Shown: positions 1-8,316, numbered from the stretch's first letter. The stretch is 64,000 nucleotides of DNA from Eisenbergiella sp900555195 (GCA_902492555.1 CABUMH010000002.1:1-64000), one strand, 5' to 3'. The notes: generated from the sequence alone by a model not told the origin. Numbers and translations are program-made.

Positions 1-77
1 GCAGCAGGCTCCTGGCAGCGGTCCGGGCGGGGCAAGGCTGAATAGCAACACAATTATTTGTTAAAACTGTGAAAACA

Positions 78-107
78 TTGCAACCAGGAAGTGGAATATG
101 ATATAAT
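78..107 (+). promoter_or_regulatory. Promoter of hpf
   Basis: A -35 box TTGCAA (78-83) and a perfect -10 TATAAT (102-107) are separated by 18 bp, and the -10 is preceded by TG at 99-100 (extended -10). Transcription would start near 114, giving a leader of about 50 nt before hpf. The match to the housekeeping sigma-A consensus is good. Confidence 0.7.
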
Positions 108-164
108 TCAGGTAAGGAAAAAGGGGGAATTTTTTCCTAATCTGAAACAGAAGGGATGATCGGC

Positions 165-692
165 ATGAAATTTATTATCAGTGGAAAAAACATTGAGATA
201 ACGCAGGGCCTGCGCAGTGCGGTGGAATCCAAAATCGGTAAGCTGGATAAGTATTTTACCGGCGATACCGAGGTGCAGGTGACGCTGAGCGTTGAGAAGG
301 ACAGGCAGAAAATTGAGGTGACGATCCCGGTAAAAGGAAGCATTATCAGATCGGAGCAGACGAGCAATGATATGTATGTCTCCATTGATCTGGTGGAGGA
401 GGTCATTGAAAGGCAGCTTAAGAAATATAAGAATAAAATTACGGACAAGCATCAGGCAGGAGGCAATTTCCAGCAGGCCTTCCTGGAAAAGGAGTATCCG
501 GAAGAAGAAGAGGTGCGTATTGTCAGGACCAAGAAGTTCGACATTAAACCCATGTATCCTGAAGATGCCTGTATCCAGATGGAACTTCTGGGACACAACT
601 TCTTTGTGTTCTTCAATGCGGAGACAGAGCAGGTCAACGTAGTGTATAAGCGGAAGGGCAATACCTACGGTTTGATTGAACCGGAATATTGA
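165..692 (+). CDS. hpf: Long-form ribosome hibernation promoting factor
   Basis: 175-residue protein of the long HPF family, which dimerises 70S ribosomes into inactive 100S particles in stationary phase. The N-terminal S30AE/RaiA-type domain (about residues 1-95, starting MKFIISGKNIEI) binds in the mRNA/tRNA channel; the C-terminal domain (about 115-175, containing VRTKKFDIKPM and the end motif VVYKRKGNTYGLIEPEY) is the dimerisation domain that separates long from short HPF. An ATG at 156 is in frame but abuts the AAGGG ribosome binding site (151-155), so the ATG at 165 with a 9-nt spacer is the better start. It is monocistronic, with its own promoter and a strong terminator. Identification is near certain. 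Confidence 0.96.
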   Translation: MKFIISGKNIEITQGLRSAVESKIGKLDKYFTGDTEVQVTLSVEKDRQKIEVTIPVKGSIIRSEQTSNDMYVSIDLVEEVIERQLKKYKNKITDKHQAGGNFQQAFLEKEYPEEEEVRIVRTKKFDIKPMYPEDACIQMELLGHNFFVFFNAETEQVNVVYKRKGNTYGLIEPEY

Positions 693-758
693 TGGGAATA
701 TGTATTCGGACAAGGCGCCGGAAAGAATGGCGTCGGGATAGATAAGAGATAAGAGGAG

Positions 759-814
759 AATAAGTGGCGTGACATAGCTTTATATGTTGCGCCGCTTATT
801 TTTTTCTTTTTTTT
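759..814 (+). terminator. Rho-independent terminator of hpf
   Basis: An 18-bp imperfect stem (759-776 with 783-800; arms begin AATAAG and end CTTATT) with a 6-nt loop is followed by a T-rich run (799-814). The stem tolerates three G.U or mismatched positions. This is a classical terminator about 65 nt past the hpf stop. Confidence 0.85.
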
Positions 815-920
815 GCGCAAAAAAATGTGAAATTGTTGCGCAAAAAGAACATGGAAAAAATGGTTTTTCCGCGAAAGGGAGGCAAGAATGCAAAAAAGGC
901 AAAAGCGACAATTAAATACA

Positions 921-929
921 GGGGGGGGG
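921..929. repeat. G9 homopolymer tract
   Basis: Nine consecutive G in a noncoding AT-rich stretch, roughly 95 bp upstream of the predicted -35 box at 1023. Such tracts slip during replication and can vary in length between cells; nothing in the sequence proves that it does so here. Confidence 0.7.
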
Positions 930-1022
930 TAAAATGATGTGAAATATATACATAAAAAAAGAAAAAAATAGTTAGTTATTAACGAAAATGATAGCTTTGT
1001 AAAAAGAAAGCGGAGGAGATTA

Positions 1023-1051
1023 TTGACATTTTGAAAAATGGGGTATATGAT
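1023..1051 (+). promoter_or_regulatory. Promoter of the regulator/transketolase transcript
   Basis: Consensus -35 TTGACA (1023-1028), 17-bp spacer, -10 TATGAT (1046-1051, five of six matches). It points to the truncated GntR-type gene at 1307 and, since no terminator intervenes with a T-tract, may also drive the transketolase operon. Confidence 0.6.
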
Positions 1052-1306
1052 TGGTAAAGATGATGAATAAATCGAATGGATGAACAAATTTATTTTAGCA
1101 ATAAAACGAATACATGTAGTAAAATTAGATAAAACGTATGAAAAGACATGCAATTTGGGTTAAACCAAAAGCGGTTTTTGTGAAATTTTTACACTGATTT
1201 TCAACACGATGATGTGTGCAAAATATACAAAAATCCAATTGAAGGGGATGGGGGAGAACAACTTCTGCCGCAGGCAGATGGTGGGAAACAAAAGCGGGAG
1301 AGAGAT

Positions 1307-2059
1307 ATGAATCGGGAGAACAAAGAGATAGTTGATGCGCTTCGCCGGGAGGTGCGGCAGCTTCAGTCAGACAGGTTAGTGAAGCTGGAATCGGAGAGAA
1401 AATTGGAGCAAAGGCTCATGGTAGGGAGGCAGCGCGTCAGGGAAGTGATTAACCAGCTGGTTTCTGAAGGGCTGCTCATAAAGTACGAGGGGAAGGGCAC
1501 CTACATTGTTCCGGTTATCAAGAACAAGTACATCAATCTGATCTGCTCCCCTTCGATTAAGCTGAACGATCCCTTTTATAACAGGATGCTGATGGAGCTG
1601 ACCAGCTATTCGGCCAAGCACAGCGTCAATATGATACCGCTGACGATGGAAACTCTGGAAAAGGGAGATGACCTTTCGCCGGTGTTGATGATTGGGAAGT
1701 TTGAGGAAGAGATGTTGCAGAAGATTAAAGCGGCGTATTCGCGAGTGATCTCTTTTGAAAATTATCCGGATCATGATGACTTTGCACAGATCTATTTTGA
1801 TCATTTTAAGATAGGCATCAATGCGGCCAAGGTATTGGCCGGTTACGGGCATAAAAAGGTGATTCATATCACCGGGCCTGATACATATGCTTCAGCGCTA
1901 TATCGGAAGAACGGTTTCATCCGGGGGGAAAGCTCCGCTTTCCGCACGAAGAATGCCCTTCGGGGCATTCTTCACCGGAATGAATGCCGCCTGGGGCGGC
2001 GAAAGAGAGGAAACTATGCTGGAACGTGCGAAGAGAGAGGAACTTGCCGGAAAGGCTAA
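1307..2059 (+). pseudogene. Truncated GntR/LacI-type transcription regulator
   Basis: The first ~205 residues (1307 to about 1918) read as a GntR-type winged helix (VGRQRVREVINQLVSEGLL, then YEGKGTYIV) joined to a periplasmic-binding-protein-like sensor domain (VIHITGPDTY is the typical strand before a ligand loop). Such proteins are normally about 330-350 residues. Here the sensor domain stops after YRKNGF, the frame enters a GC-rich hairpin element (1927-2000) and ends with about 45 unrelated arginine-rich residues inside the transketolase gene. The DNA-binding half is intact and could still bind DNA, but effector sensing is very probably lost. The ATG at 1307 follows a GGGAGAGAG site; an in-frame ATG at 1214 has no ribosome binding site. 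It would have been the local regulator of the sugar operon that follows. Confidence 0.75.
1927..2000. repeat. Triple-hairpin palindromic element
   Basis: Three perfect hairpins in 74 bp: 7 bp with TCC loop (1927-1943), 11 bp GAAGAATGCCC with TTCG loop (1948-1973), and 6 bp GCCGCC with TGG loop (1986-2000). The tetraloop form suggests a stable RNA structure. The element interrupts the regulator at 1307 and ends 15 bp before the transketolase start codon. Confidence 0.75.
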
Positions 2060-2846
2060 GGAGATACGCAAGGATATCGTTACGATGATCGGCGTTGGGA
2101 AAGCTGGTCATCTGGGCGGTTCCTGTTCCCTGGCTGATATCGTGGCAGTTTTATATTTTTATAAGATGAATCATGATCCGAAAGATCCGAAGAAGCCGGA
2201 TCGGGATCGGTTCCTTCTGAGCAAGGGACATGCGGCGATTGTGCAGTATGCTGCTCTGATGGAATGCGGATATTTTGACAAGGATACTTATATCCACACG
2301 CTGAAAAAGCTGGGGAGCCAGCTGCAGGGCCACCCGGATATGAGAAAGCTGGTAGGGATCGAGGCGAATACCGGTTCCCTGGGCCAGGGCGTTTCCCTGG
2401 CGGCGGGCATGGCGGCAGGGCTGCGTCTGAACGGCCTTCCTTCCAAGGTATATGTGGCCGTGGGAGACGGAGAACTGGCAGAAGGACAGCTTTGGGAAGC
2501 GTTTATGGCGGCGAGCAATTTCAAGCTGGATAATCTGCGGGTTATCATCGACCGCAACGGCCTGCAGGCGACAGGCAAAACCAAAGACCGTTTTGATATC
2601 GGAAGCATCGAAGAGAAGATGAAGGCATTTGGCTTTGAGGTGATGACGATCGACGGACATGATCTGGATGCCATCGCGGACGCTTTGGACGCGGCGGATC
2701 AGGTGAAGGGAAAACCGGTCTGCATCGTTGCGGATACTGTGAAAGGGAAGGGCGTTCCGTTCGCAGAAGGAAACGCGTCATTCCATAACGGTACGTTGAC
2801 GCAGGAGCAGTATGATGAGGCGCTGCGCATTTTGGAGGAGGCTTAA
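2016..2846 (+). CDS. Transketolase, N-terminal (ThDP-binding) subunit
   Basis: 276-residue alpha-like subunit of a split transketolase, the cytosolic enzyme moving two-carbon ketol groups between sugar phosphates. The ThDP pyrophosphate/Mg motif is visible as VGDGELAEGQLWEA (about residues 148-161) with downstream NLRVIIDRNG; the early GHLGGSCSLADI and LSKGHAA motifs are typical. The ATG at 2016 is chosen because GAGAGG lies just upstream; longer in-frame reading back to 1887 runs through the hairpin element. The C-terminal half is encoded immediately downstream with one base between stop and next start. Split transketolases are common in Firmicutes and often sit in dedicated catabolic operons. 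Confidence 0.95.
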   Translation: MLERAKREELAGKAKEIRKDIVTMIGVGKAGHLGGSCSLADIVAVLYFYKMNHDPKDPKKPDRDRFLLSKGHAAIVQYAALMECGYFDKDTYIHTLKKLGSQLQGHPDMRKLVGIEANTGSLGQGVSLAAGMAAGLRLNGLPSKVYVAVGDGELAEGQLWEAFMAASNFKLDNLRVIIDRNGLQATGKTKDRFDIGSIEEKMKAFGFEVMTIDGHDLDAIADALDAADQVKGKPVCIVADTVKGKGVPFAEGNASFHNGTLTQEQYDEALRILEEA

Positions 2847-2847
2847 C

Positions 2848-3786
2848 ATGGGAGTACATAACCAGAGAAAAGTATATGGGGAAACCCTGGTAGAACTGGG
2901 TAAAAAAAATCCAGATGTTGTTGTGCTGGAGGCGGATCTGGGTAAGTCTACCATGAGCTGTATGTTTGAAGCCGAATTTCCGGAACGGTATTTTGAGATG
3001 GGAATCGCGGAGCAGAATATGACCAGTTTTGCGGGAGGCCTGGCCCTGACAGGAAAGATCCCGTTTACCAATACGTTTGCGGTGTTCGCATCAGGAAGGG
3101 CATATGACCAGATCCGCCAGAGCATCGGTACCGCTCAGCTGAACGTGAAGATCGTTGGTTCCAGTTCCGGCATGTCGGACTTCGGCGATGGGGCTACTCA
3201 TCAGTGTATTGACGACGTAGCGATTATGAGCGTCATTCCGGGTATGACGGTGTTTACGCCCTGCGACGGGGTTGAGACCAGGATGGCGGTGGAAGCAGCC
3301 GCGGCGCTTGACGGCCCTTGCTACATCCGTTTGTGCAGGAATGATCTGGAAGACATCTTTCCGGAAAATGTGGAATACAAAATAGGAGAGCCTGTGGTGC
3401 TTCGTGAAGGAAGCGACGTGACCGTGTTCACCCACGGGATCATGGAGCATGAAGCGCTGAAAGCAGCAAAGATGGCCGAAGAAGAAGGGATCAGCGTCAG
3501 CGTTGTGCATATCCCTACCATTAAACCGCTCAATGAGGACGCGGTGCGGCGTCTTGCAGAAGGGAAAAAGGGCATTGTGGTATGTGAAGAAGACAGCATC
3601 CGCGGCGGACTGAATATGCTGATCGCTTATATCCTGAAGGGAATGGGAATTCCTCAGGAAAGCGTGGCGGTGATGGACGTATACGGCCAGTCCGGCTCAT
3701 CTCATGCAGAACTGCTGTCCTATTACGGCCTGGATGCCGGTCATGTCCTGGAGAAGATCAGGAAAGCGGCAGGAAAAAACGTTTGA
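2848..3786 (+). CDS. Transketolase, C-terminal (pyrimidine-binding) subunit
   Basis: 312-residue beta-like subunit pairing with the preceding gene to form a functional transketolase. It has the Pyr domain with EADLGKSTM and the conserved catalytic-glutamate region FEMGIAEQNM (about residue 51-60), followed by the transketolase C-terminal domain (about 190-305). The start at 2848 follows GGAGGAGG inside the end of the upstream gene, giving tight coupling. Two-subunit transketolase next to a hydroxyacid dehydrogenase and a glycerate kinase points to a dedicated sugar-acid or ketose route rather than the housekeeping pentose pathway; the substrate cannot be read from the sequence. Confidence 0.95.
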   Translation: MGVHNQRKVYGETLVELGKKNPDVVVLEADLGKSTMSCMFEAEFPERYFEMGIAEQNMTSFAGGLALTGKIPFTNTFAVFASGRAYDQIRQSIGTAQLNVKIVGSSSGMSDFGDGATHQCIDDVAIMSVIPGMTVFTPCDGVETRMAVEAAAALDGPCYIRLCRNDLEDIFPENVEYKIGEPVVLREGSDVTVFTHGIMEHEALKAAKMAEEEGISVSVVHIPTIKPLNEDAVRRLAEGKKGIVVCEEDSIRGGLNMLIAYILKGMGIPQESVAVMDVYGQSGSSHAELLSYYGLDAGHVLEKIRKAAGKNV

Positions 3787-3812
3787 GCATAAAAGAAATG
3801 GAGGAGAAAAAG

Positions 3813-4697
3813 ATGAAAATCGGATTTATCGGTCTTGGAATCATGGGAAAGCCTATGGCAAAGAATCTGCTGAAGGCAGGTTATGAGCTGAACATTTACG
3901 ATATCAATGAAGCGGCAGTAGAAGAGGTAAAGGCTGCAGGCGGAAAGCCGTGCTCTACTTCAGCAGAAGTCGCGTCCTTAAGCGATATCGTTCTGACCAT
4001 GCTTCCCAACTCCCCTCATGTGAAGAATGCGCTTCTGGAAAAAGACGGCGTGTTGGAAGGAATGAAGAAGGGAACCATCATCGTGGATATGAGTTCCATT
4101 GATCCTACCGTATCGGTGGAATTGGAGAAGGCTGTTACAGCTGCGGGAGGCGAGATGATTGACGCGCCGGTGAGCGGAGGAGAACCCAAGGCAGTGGATG
4201 CGACCTTGTCCTTCATGTGCGGCGGAAAAGAAGAAGTATTTGAAAAGGTACGCCCTATCTTGGAGAAGATGGGCTCTTCCGTAGTGCTGGTAGGACCGAT
4301 CGGAAGCGGAAATATGACGAAGCTGGCGAACCAGATCATCGTGGCTGTGAACATCGCAGCGCTGTCTGAGGCAATGGTGCTGGCGGCGAAATCCGGCGTA
4401 AATCCGGAGAATGTGTACAAAGCTATCCGCGGCGGCCTTGCGGGAAGCACAGTAATGGATGCGAAAGCGCCCATGATTCTGGATCGTAACTTTAACCCTG
4501 GTTTCCGTATTGAACTGCACATCAAGGATCTGACCAATGCGATGAACGCTTCTGAAGCGGTAGGAATGGAACTTCCCATGGCGGAGAAGGTGCTGGAGAT
4601 GATGAAGCAGCTGCAGGAAGAAGGCATGGGAAAATGCGACCACAGCGCGGTGGTGCGTTACTATGAAGAGAAGGAAGGCGTGGAAGTAAAGCGCTGA
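3813..4697 (+). CDS. garR: NAD(P)-dependent 3-hydroxyacid dehydrogenase (tartronate semialdehyde reductase-like)
   Basis: 294 residues of the beta-hydroxyacid dehydrogenase family. The N-terminal Rossmann motif GFIGLGIMGKPMAKNL, the substrate-binding DAPVSGGEPKA and the catalytic-lysine region GNMTKLANQ are all present and correctly spaced. Family members reduce tartronate semialdehyde to glycerate (GarR/GlxR) or oxidise 3-hydroxyisobutyrate. With a glycerate kinase three genes away, the tartronate semialdehyde to D-glycerate reaction is the more likely role. The ATG at 3813 follows GGAGGAGAAAAA; the frame is open back to 3783, overlapping the transketolase stop, but that start has no ribosome site. 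Confidence 0.88.
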   Translation: MKIGFIGLGIMGKPMAKNLLKAGYELNIYDINEAAVEEVKAAGGKPCSTSAEVASLSDIVLTMLPNSPHVKNALLEKDGVLEGMKKGTIIVDMSSIDPTVSVELEKAVTAAGGEMIDAPVSGGEPKAVDATLSFMCGGKEEVFEKVRPILEKMGSSVVLVGPIGSGNMTKLANQIIVAVNIAALSEAMVLAAKSGVNPENVYKAIRGGLAGSTVMDAKAPMILDRNFNPGFRIELHIKDLTNAMNASEAVGMELPMAEKVLEMMKQLQEEGMGKCDHSAVVRYYEEKEGVEVKR

Positions 4698-4761
4698 GAG
4701 AAAGCAGAGAAAGGCGCTGAGGGGAAAGGAATGTCCGCTGAAGCGAACAAGGGGTATAGCA

Positions 4762-5550
4762 ATGAAGCTTGGGTGTTGTCTGAATATGCTGGGTGATGAA
4801 CGGGAACCGATTGGAATGAAATATATGCCGGCGCTGAAAAAGGCAGGATATGATTACATGGAGCTGCCGTTGGCGCAGATTATGGATTTGTCGGATGCGG
4901 ATTATGACAGGCTCAGACGGGAAGTTGAGAAAACGGGAATTCCCTGTGAATGCTGCAATAATTTTTTCCCTGCTACGGTGCGTCTGACGGGAGAGACGGC
5001 GGATCCGATTCAGATCGGGGACTATGCAAGAAAGGCAATAGAACGGGCCAGGAAGCTGGGGGCGAAGATCATCGTGTTTGGCAGCAGCGGGGCGAAGAAT
5101 ATTCCTGAAGGATTTGACCGCCACAGAGCGTTCTGCCAGATCGTGAATACGCTGAAAATTGCGGATGCATATGCGCTTCCGGCAGGGATCCATATTGTGA
5201 TTGAGCCGCTGAACCGGATGGAGAGCAATGTGATCTTAAATCTTAGCGAAGGCGATTTCCTTATGAAGGAAGCGGGGCGTCCGTCGGTCAGGCTGTTGGT
5301 GGATTATTACCATTTCACGATGGAGAAGGAATCGTTGGATACGCTGCGGGATCGGATGGCGAACATTGACCATGTGCATTTCGCCGAGCCTGTAGGGCGG
5401 CGGTTTCCTACGAAGCACAAGGCGGAGTATGAAGAATTTTTCCAGGTCCTCAAAAACGGCAGATATGACGGGAGAGTCAGTGTGGAGGCATATTCGGATG
5501 AACCGGAGCGGGATATTGAACGCGCGGTTTTCTTAAGAGATTATCTGTAA
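4762..5550 (+). CDS. Sugar phosphate isomerase/epimerase family protein (hydroxypyruvate isomerase-like)
   Basis: 262-residue TIM barrel of the xylose-isomerase-like/AP endonuclease 2 superfamily. Metal-ligand strands are recognisable: VIEPLNR (Glu), LVDYYHF (Asp), HVHFAEP (His) and SVEAYS (Glu), the usual Glu-Asp-His-Glu set of D-tagatose 3-epimerase and hydroxypyruvate isomerase relatives. In this operon, interconversion of hydroxypyruvate and tartronate semialdehyde would connect transketolase chemistry to the reductase and glycerate kinase, but a ketose 3-epimerase role is equally compatible with the residues seen. Cytosolic, no signal peptide. Confidence 0.8.
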   Translation: MKLGCCLNMLGDEREPIGMKYMPALKKAGYDYMELPLAQIMDLSDADYDRLRREVEKTGIPCECCNNFFPATVRLTGETADPIQIGDYARKAIERARKLGAKIIVFGSSGAKNIPEGFDRHRAFCQIVNTLKIADAYALPAGIHIVIEPLNRMESNVILNLSEGDFLMKEAGRPSVRLLVDYYHFTMEKESLDTLRDRMANIDHVHFAEPVGRRFPTKHKAEYEEFFQVLKNGRYDGRVSVEAYSDEPERDIERAVFLRDYL

Positions 5551-5597
5551 AAAGGGGTTGTTTCTGAAGGAACGGGCCGGTATTCTTAAAGGGTATG

Positions 5598-5634
5598 GGG
5601 AAAGGGCGAAAGGAAAGCGCTTTTGCCCTTTCCC
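5598..5634. repeat. Operon-internal hairpin before the glycerate kinase
   Basis: Perfect 10-bp arms GGGAAAGGGC (5598-5607) and GCCCTTTCCC (5625-5634) enclose an AAAGCGCTTT self-complementary centre. It lies in the 139-bp gap between the isomerase and the glycerate kinase and may set mRNA stability or partial termination; no long T-tract follows. Confidence 0.65.
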
Positions 5635-5689
5635 GGTTTTAGATGAGAGATGCGTGAAAGGTTACGGCAAGCGCAGATGGGGGAAAGGA

Positions 5690-6826
5690 ATGAAGAAAAT
5701 TATACTGGCGCCGGATTCCTTTAAGGGAACGATGAGCGCGAAACGCGTATGCGAGATTATGGGCAAGAGCATCCGGAAGCGTTATCCGGCGTGTGAGATC
5801 ATCCAGATTCCGGTTGCAGACGGAGGAGAGGGAAGTGTGGAGTGCTTCCTCGGGGCCGTTGGCGGAGAGAGGATAGACTTGCGGGTGATGGGCCCTCTTG
5901 GCAGCGAAGTGGAGAGTTATTACGGTATTCTGCAGGGACAGCAGGGAGAAAAAATCGCGGTCATAGAGATGGCTGCCTGTGCGGGACTGCCCCTGGTGGA
6001 AGGAAAAGAAAATCCGGAGAAGACAACCACCTATGGGGTTGGGGAACTGATTGCGGATGCCTTGGATCGAGGCTGCCGCAGGATCATTTTGGGCCTTGGG
6101 GGAAGCGCCACCAATGACTGCGGCTGCGGAATGGCAGTTGCGCTGGGAGCTCGGTTCTTTAACGAAGAAGGGGAGACTTTCCTGCCTGTCGGCGGGAATC
6201 TGAGCGAAGTGGCGCGGATAGATCTGGGGGAAATGCGCCCGGAACTGTGGGAATGCAGCATCACGGCCATGTGCGATATCGACAATCCGTTGTATGGACC
6301 TCTGGGAGCGGCCTATGTGTTCGGCCCCCAGAAGGGAGCGGATGAGGCGATGGTAAGCAGGCTGGATGCGGGACTTTCCCACATGGCAGAGGTCATTCGG
6401 CGGGACCTGGGGGTAAAAGTGGACGATATGCCGGGAGCTGGGGCGGCCGGAGGAATGGGGGCCGGAGCGGCCGCGTTCCTGAAAGCGGGCCTGAAGCCTG
6501 GGATTGAGACGGTATTGGATACGGTGGATTTTGACGGGAAGCTTGGGGGAGCGGACGCGGTATTCACCGGAGAAGGAAGAGTGGATGCGCAGAGCCTGAT
6601 GGGAAAGGTGATAGGGGGCATCGCCAAACGGACTTCAAAGAAGAGAATCCCGTTGGTAGTTGTGGCCGGAAGCATAGAGGATCCGCTGGATGGGCTCTAT
6701 GAAGCGGGAGTGAGCGCCGCGGTGTCAATCAACCGGAAAGCACAGCCGTTCCATGAGTCGAGATGGCACAGCGAGGACAATCTGGAATGGACGATGGACA
6801 ATGTGCTGCGGCTGATGGAATTGTAG
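5690..6826 (+). CDS. glxK: Glycerate 2-kinase
   Basis: 378-residue glycerate kinase of the GarK/GlxK family (ATP + D-glycerate to 2-phosphoglycerate). The signature N-terminus KIILAPDSFKGTMSA, PVADGGEGSVE, the glycine-rich LGLGGSATNDCG and the C-terminal FTGEGRVDAQSLMGK are all present; length is normal. The start at 5690 follows GGGGGAAAGGA and matches the family N-terminus; in-frame reading back to 5558 crosses a hairpin and adds a non-conserved arginine-rich leader. Last gene of the carbohydrate operon, feeding glycolysis; a strong terminator follows at 7014. Confidence 0.95.
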   Translation: MKKIILAPDSFKGTMSAKRVCEIMGKSIRKRYPACEIIQIPVADGGEGSVECFLGAVGGERIDLRVMGPLGSEVESYYGILQGQQGEKIAVIEMAACAGLPLVEGKENPEKTTTYGVGELIADALDRGCRRIILGLGGSATNDCGCGMAVALGARFFNEEGETFLPVGGNLSEVARIDLGEMRPELWECSITAMCDIDNPLYGPLGAAYVFGPQKGADEAMVSRLDAGLSHMAEVIRRDLGVKVDDMPGAGAAGGMGAGAAAFLKAGLKPGIETVLDTVDFDGKLGGADAVFTGEGRVDAQSLMGKVIGGIAKRTSKKRIPLVVVAGSIEDPLDGLYEAGVSAAVSINRKAQPFHESRWHSEDNLEWTMDNVLRLMEL

Positions 6827-6913
6827 AAGAACGGAAAAACAGGATTTTGTGGGGGTTTTATGGAGGGCTGTCCGGCTCTGCGTCCGGACGGTCGCTTTCC
6901 AAAGGAGATTTGT

Positions 6914-6939
6914 GGTATAATGTCGTTAGACATTATACC
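6914..6939. repeat. Perfect 11-bp inverted repeat, possible operator
   Basis: GGTATAATGTC and GACATTATACC flank a 4-base GTTA centre with no mismatch. It contains TATAAT on one strand and ATTATA on the other, so it could be a symmetrical operator lying on a -10 box; no good -35 is visible 17 bp upstream. Confidence 0.6.
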
Positions 6940-7013
6940 GGCCCGGAGCGAAGCGGAGTGGCCATCTCCCCCGGAGGGGGGGCCATGTCCGGAGGACATG
7001 GTTGAATAAAGTG

Positions 7014-7056
7014 CCGGGGCGGCGTGCGCAGGAGCGCGCTGCCCCGGTATTTTTTT
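7014..7056 (+). terminator. Terminator of the carbohydrate operon
   Basis: A 14-bp GC-rich stem (7014-7027 with 7034-7047, two G.U pairs) with a 6-nt loop is followed by TATTTTTTT. Strong Rho-independent terminator separating the sugar operon from the peptidase gene. Confidence 0.88.
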
Positions 7057-7165
7057 GCCGGCATGCCCGGCGCCGCAGATTCCTGTATGCGCATAAAGAG
7101 CGAAAAAGAGCATATGCATGTTCCGCAAAGCATATATATGGAAAGAAAAAAATCAGGGAGCCGCC

Positions 7166-8281
7166 ATGAAACGGTATACAAAATTGAAATGGGGAATTCT
7201 GGCGGAACTCGCGCTCCTGTTTGTGCTGCTCGCAGTCAAACTGTCCTCAGAAAGGGCGGAAGATGCTTCCTCAGCCGCAGTTGTGGCGGAAGAGGAGGAA
7301 GAGGCAGAACAGGAATATATCAAATGGGTTGATTTTGATGTGACCGGCGAAGCGCTGAGTCAGGCATATGAAGCGGATGTGGATACCTACGGGACGGACT
7401 GGCATGTGGACTGGATCAGCCTCCTGGCCTATGGAGCGGCGAAAAACGGCGGCATCTTTAACCAGAGGACGCTTGCGGACATGAAGGAAGCGGAACAGAT
7501 GGTTCGGGAAGGGCGGATGGATTTGGAGACGGAAGGGGAAGCGCTTTCTGGCTACGCCTATTACAAAGAGGCTTACGAAGCGGTGCTGGGCGGCATGGTA
7601 GGGGAATTTCTGCTGCAGGAAAAGGATGATGAGACGGGCGAGGTGGTGTGGAGAAGGAAGTACGGGTTGAAAGCCTTCTCCCCGATCGCCAAAGGATTTC
7701 CTTATTCAGACTATGACGATTTTGGGGTTTCCAGAAGTTACGGTTATCAGAGGCAGCATCTGGGACATGATATGATGGGGCAGATCGGCACTCCAGTTAT
7801 CGCCATAGAGTCAGGATATGTGGAGGTGCTGGGCTGGAACCAATACGGCGGCTGGCGGATCGGGATCCGCAGCTTTGACCGAAAACGATATTACTATTAC
7901 GCCCATCTTCGCCAGGATTATCCTTATGCGGAGGGGCTTCAGGAAGGAGATGCCGTCACCGCAGGGGACGTAATCGGCTATATGGGCCATACCGGCTATT
8001 CTGCGACAGAGAACGTGAATAATATCAAGACCATACATCTGCATTGGGGATTGGAATTGATTTTTGACGAGTCCCAGAAGGAGTCAGACAATGAAATCTG
8101 GATCGATTGCTACCAACTGTCCCGTTTCCTCTATCAGAACCGGTCGGAAACCGTGAAGGTGGAGGGTACGCGAGAATGGGAACGGCTGTATGATCTGGAG
8201 GATCCGTCGGTGGAAGCATATCTGCAGGAGAGCATGGGGCAGAAGTCCAATATGAATTATATACGCAATAAAAACGAATAA
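7166..8281 (+). CDS. Membrane-anchored M23-family peptidase
   Basis: 371 residues with a short basic N-terminus and one hydrophobic segment (about residues 9-25, uncleaved anchor or signal), then an acidic linker, and a LytM/M23 zinc peptidase domain at about 175-310. Zinc ligands are seen in QHLGHD (His198, Asp202) and in the later HLHWGLE. The domain would face the cell wall and cut peptidoglycan cross-bridges, although some M23 proteins of sporulating Firmicutes act only as scaffolds; the metal residues here look intact. The start at 7166 follows AGGGAGCC. Monocistronic, between a terminator upstream and a promoter downstream. Confidence 0.85.
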   Translation: MKRYTKLKWGILAELALLFVLLAVKLSSERAEDASSAAVVAEEEEEAEQEYIKWVDFDVTGEALSQAYEADVDTYGTDWHVDWISLLAYGAAKNGGIFNQRTLADMKEAEQMVREGRMDLETEGEALSGYAYYKEAYEAVLGGMVGEFLLQEKDDETGEVVWRRKYGLKAFSPIAKGFPYSDYDDFGVSRSYGYQRQHLGHDMMGQIGTPVIAIESGYVEVLGWNQYGGWRIGIRSFDRKRYYYYAHLRQDYPYAEGLQEGDAVTAGDVIGYMGHTGYSATENVNNIKTIHLHWGLELIFDESQKESDNEIWIDCYQLSRFLYQNRSETVKVEGTREWERLYDLEDPSVEAYLQESMGQKSNMNYIRNKNE

Positions 8282-8316
8282 CGGAATAGTGGTAAACGAT
8301 AAGATAAAACAAAACC

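Larger units (their letters stand above)
815..1306. other. AT-rich gap upstream of the regulator, with a G9 tract
   Basis: About 490 bases without a convincing gene. Visible content: two copies of TTGCGCAAAAA (near 813 and 838), a run of nine G at 921-929 inside otherwise AT-rich DNA, a promoter at 1023-1051, and a TTGG-GTTAAA-CCAA near-palindrome around 1156-1169. Reading frames here are short and lack ribosome binding sites. Confidence 0.6.
6827..7165. other. Hairpin-rich gap after the glycerate kinase
   Basis: 339 bases with no supported gene. It holds a 26-bp inverted repeat (6914-6939), an 8-bp perfect hairpin CCATGTCC-GGA-GGACATGG (6983-7001) and a strong terminator (7014-7056). The remaining sequence is GC-rich and structured. 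Confidence 0.7.

Noticed and set aside
1214..1306. N-terminal extension of the GntR-type regulator
   Set aside because: No ribosome site at 1214, while ATG 1307 has GGGAGAGAG upstream and begins the helix-turn-helix domain properly.
5558..5689. 44-residue N-terminal extension of the glycerate kinase
   Set aside because: It translates a perfect hairpin; the family N-terminus starts at 5690 behind a ribosome site.
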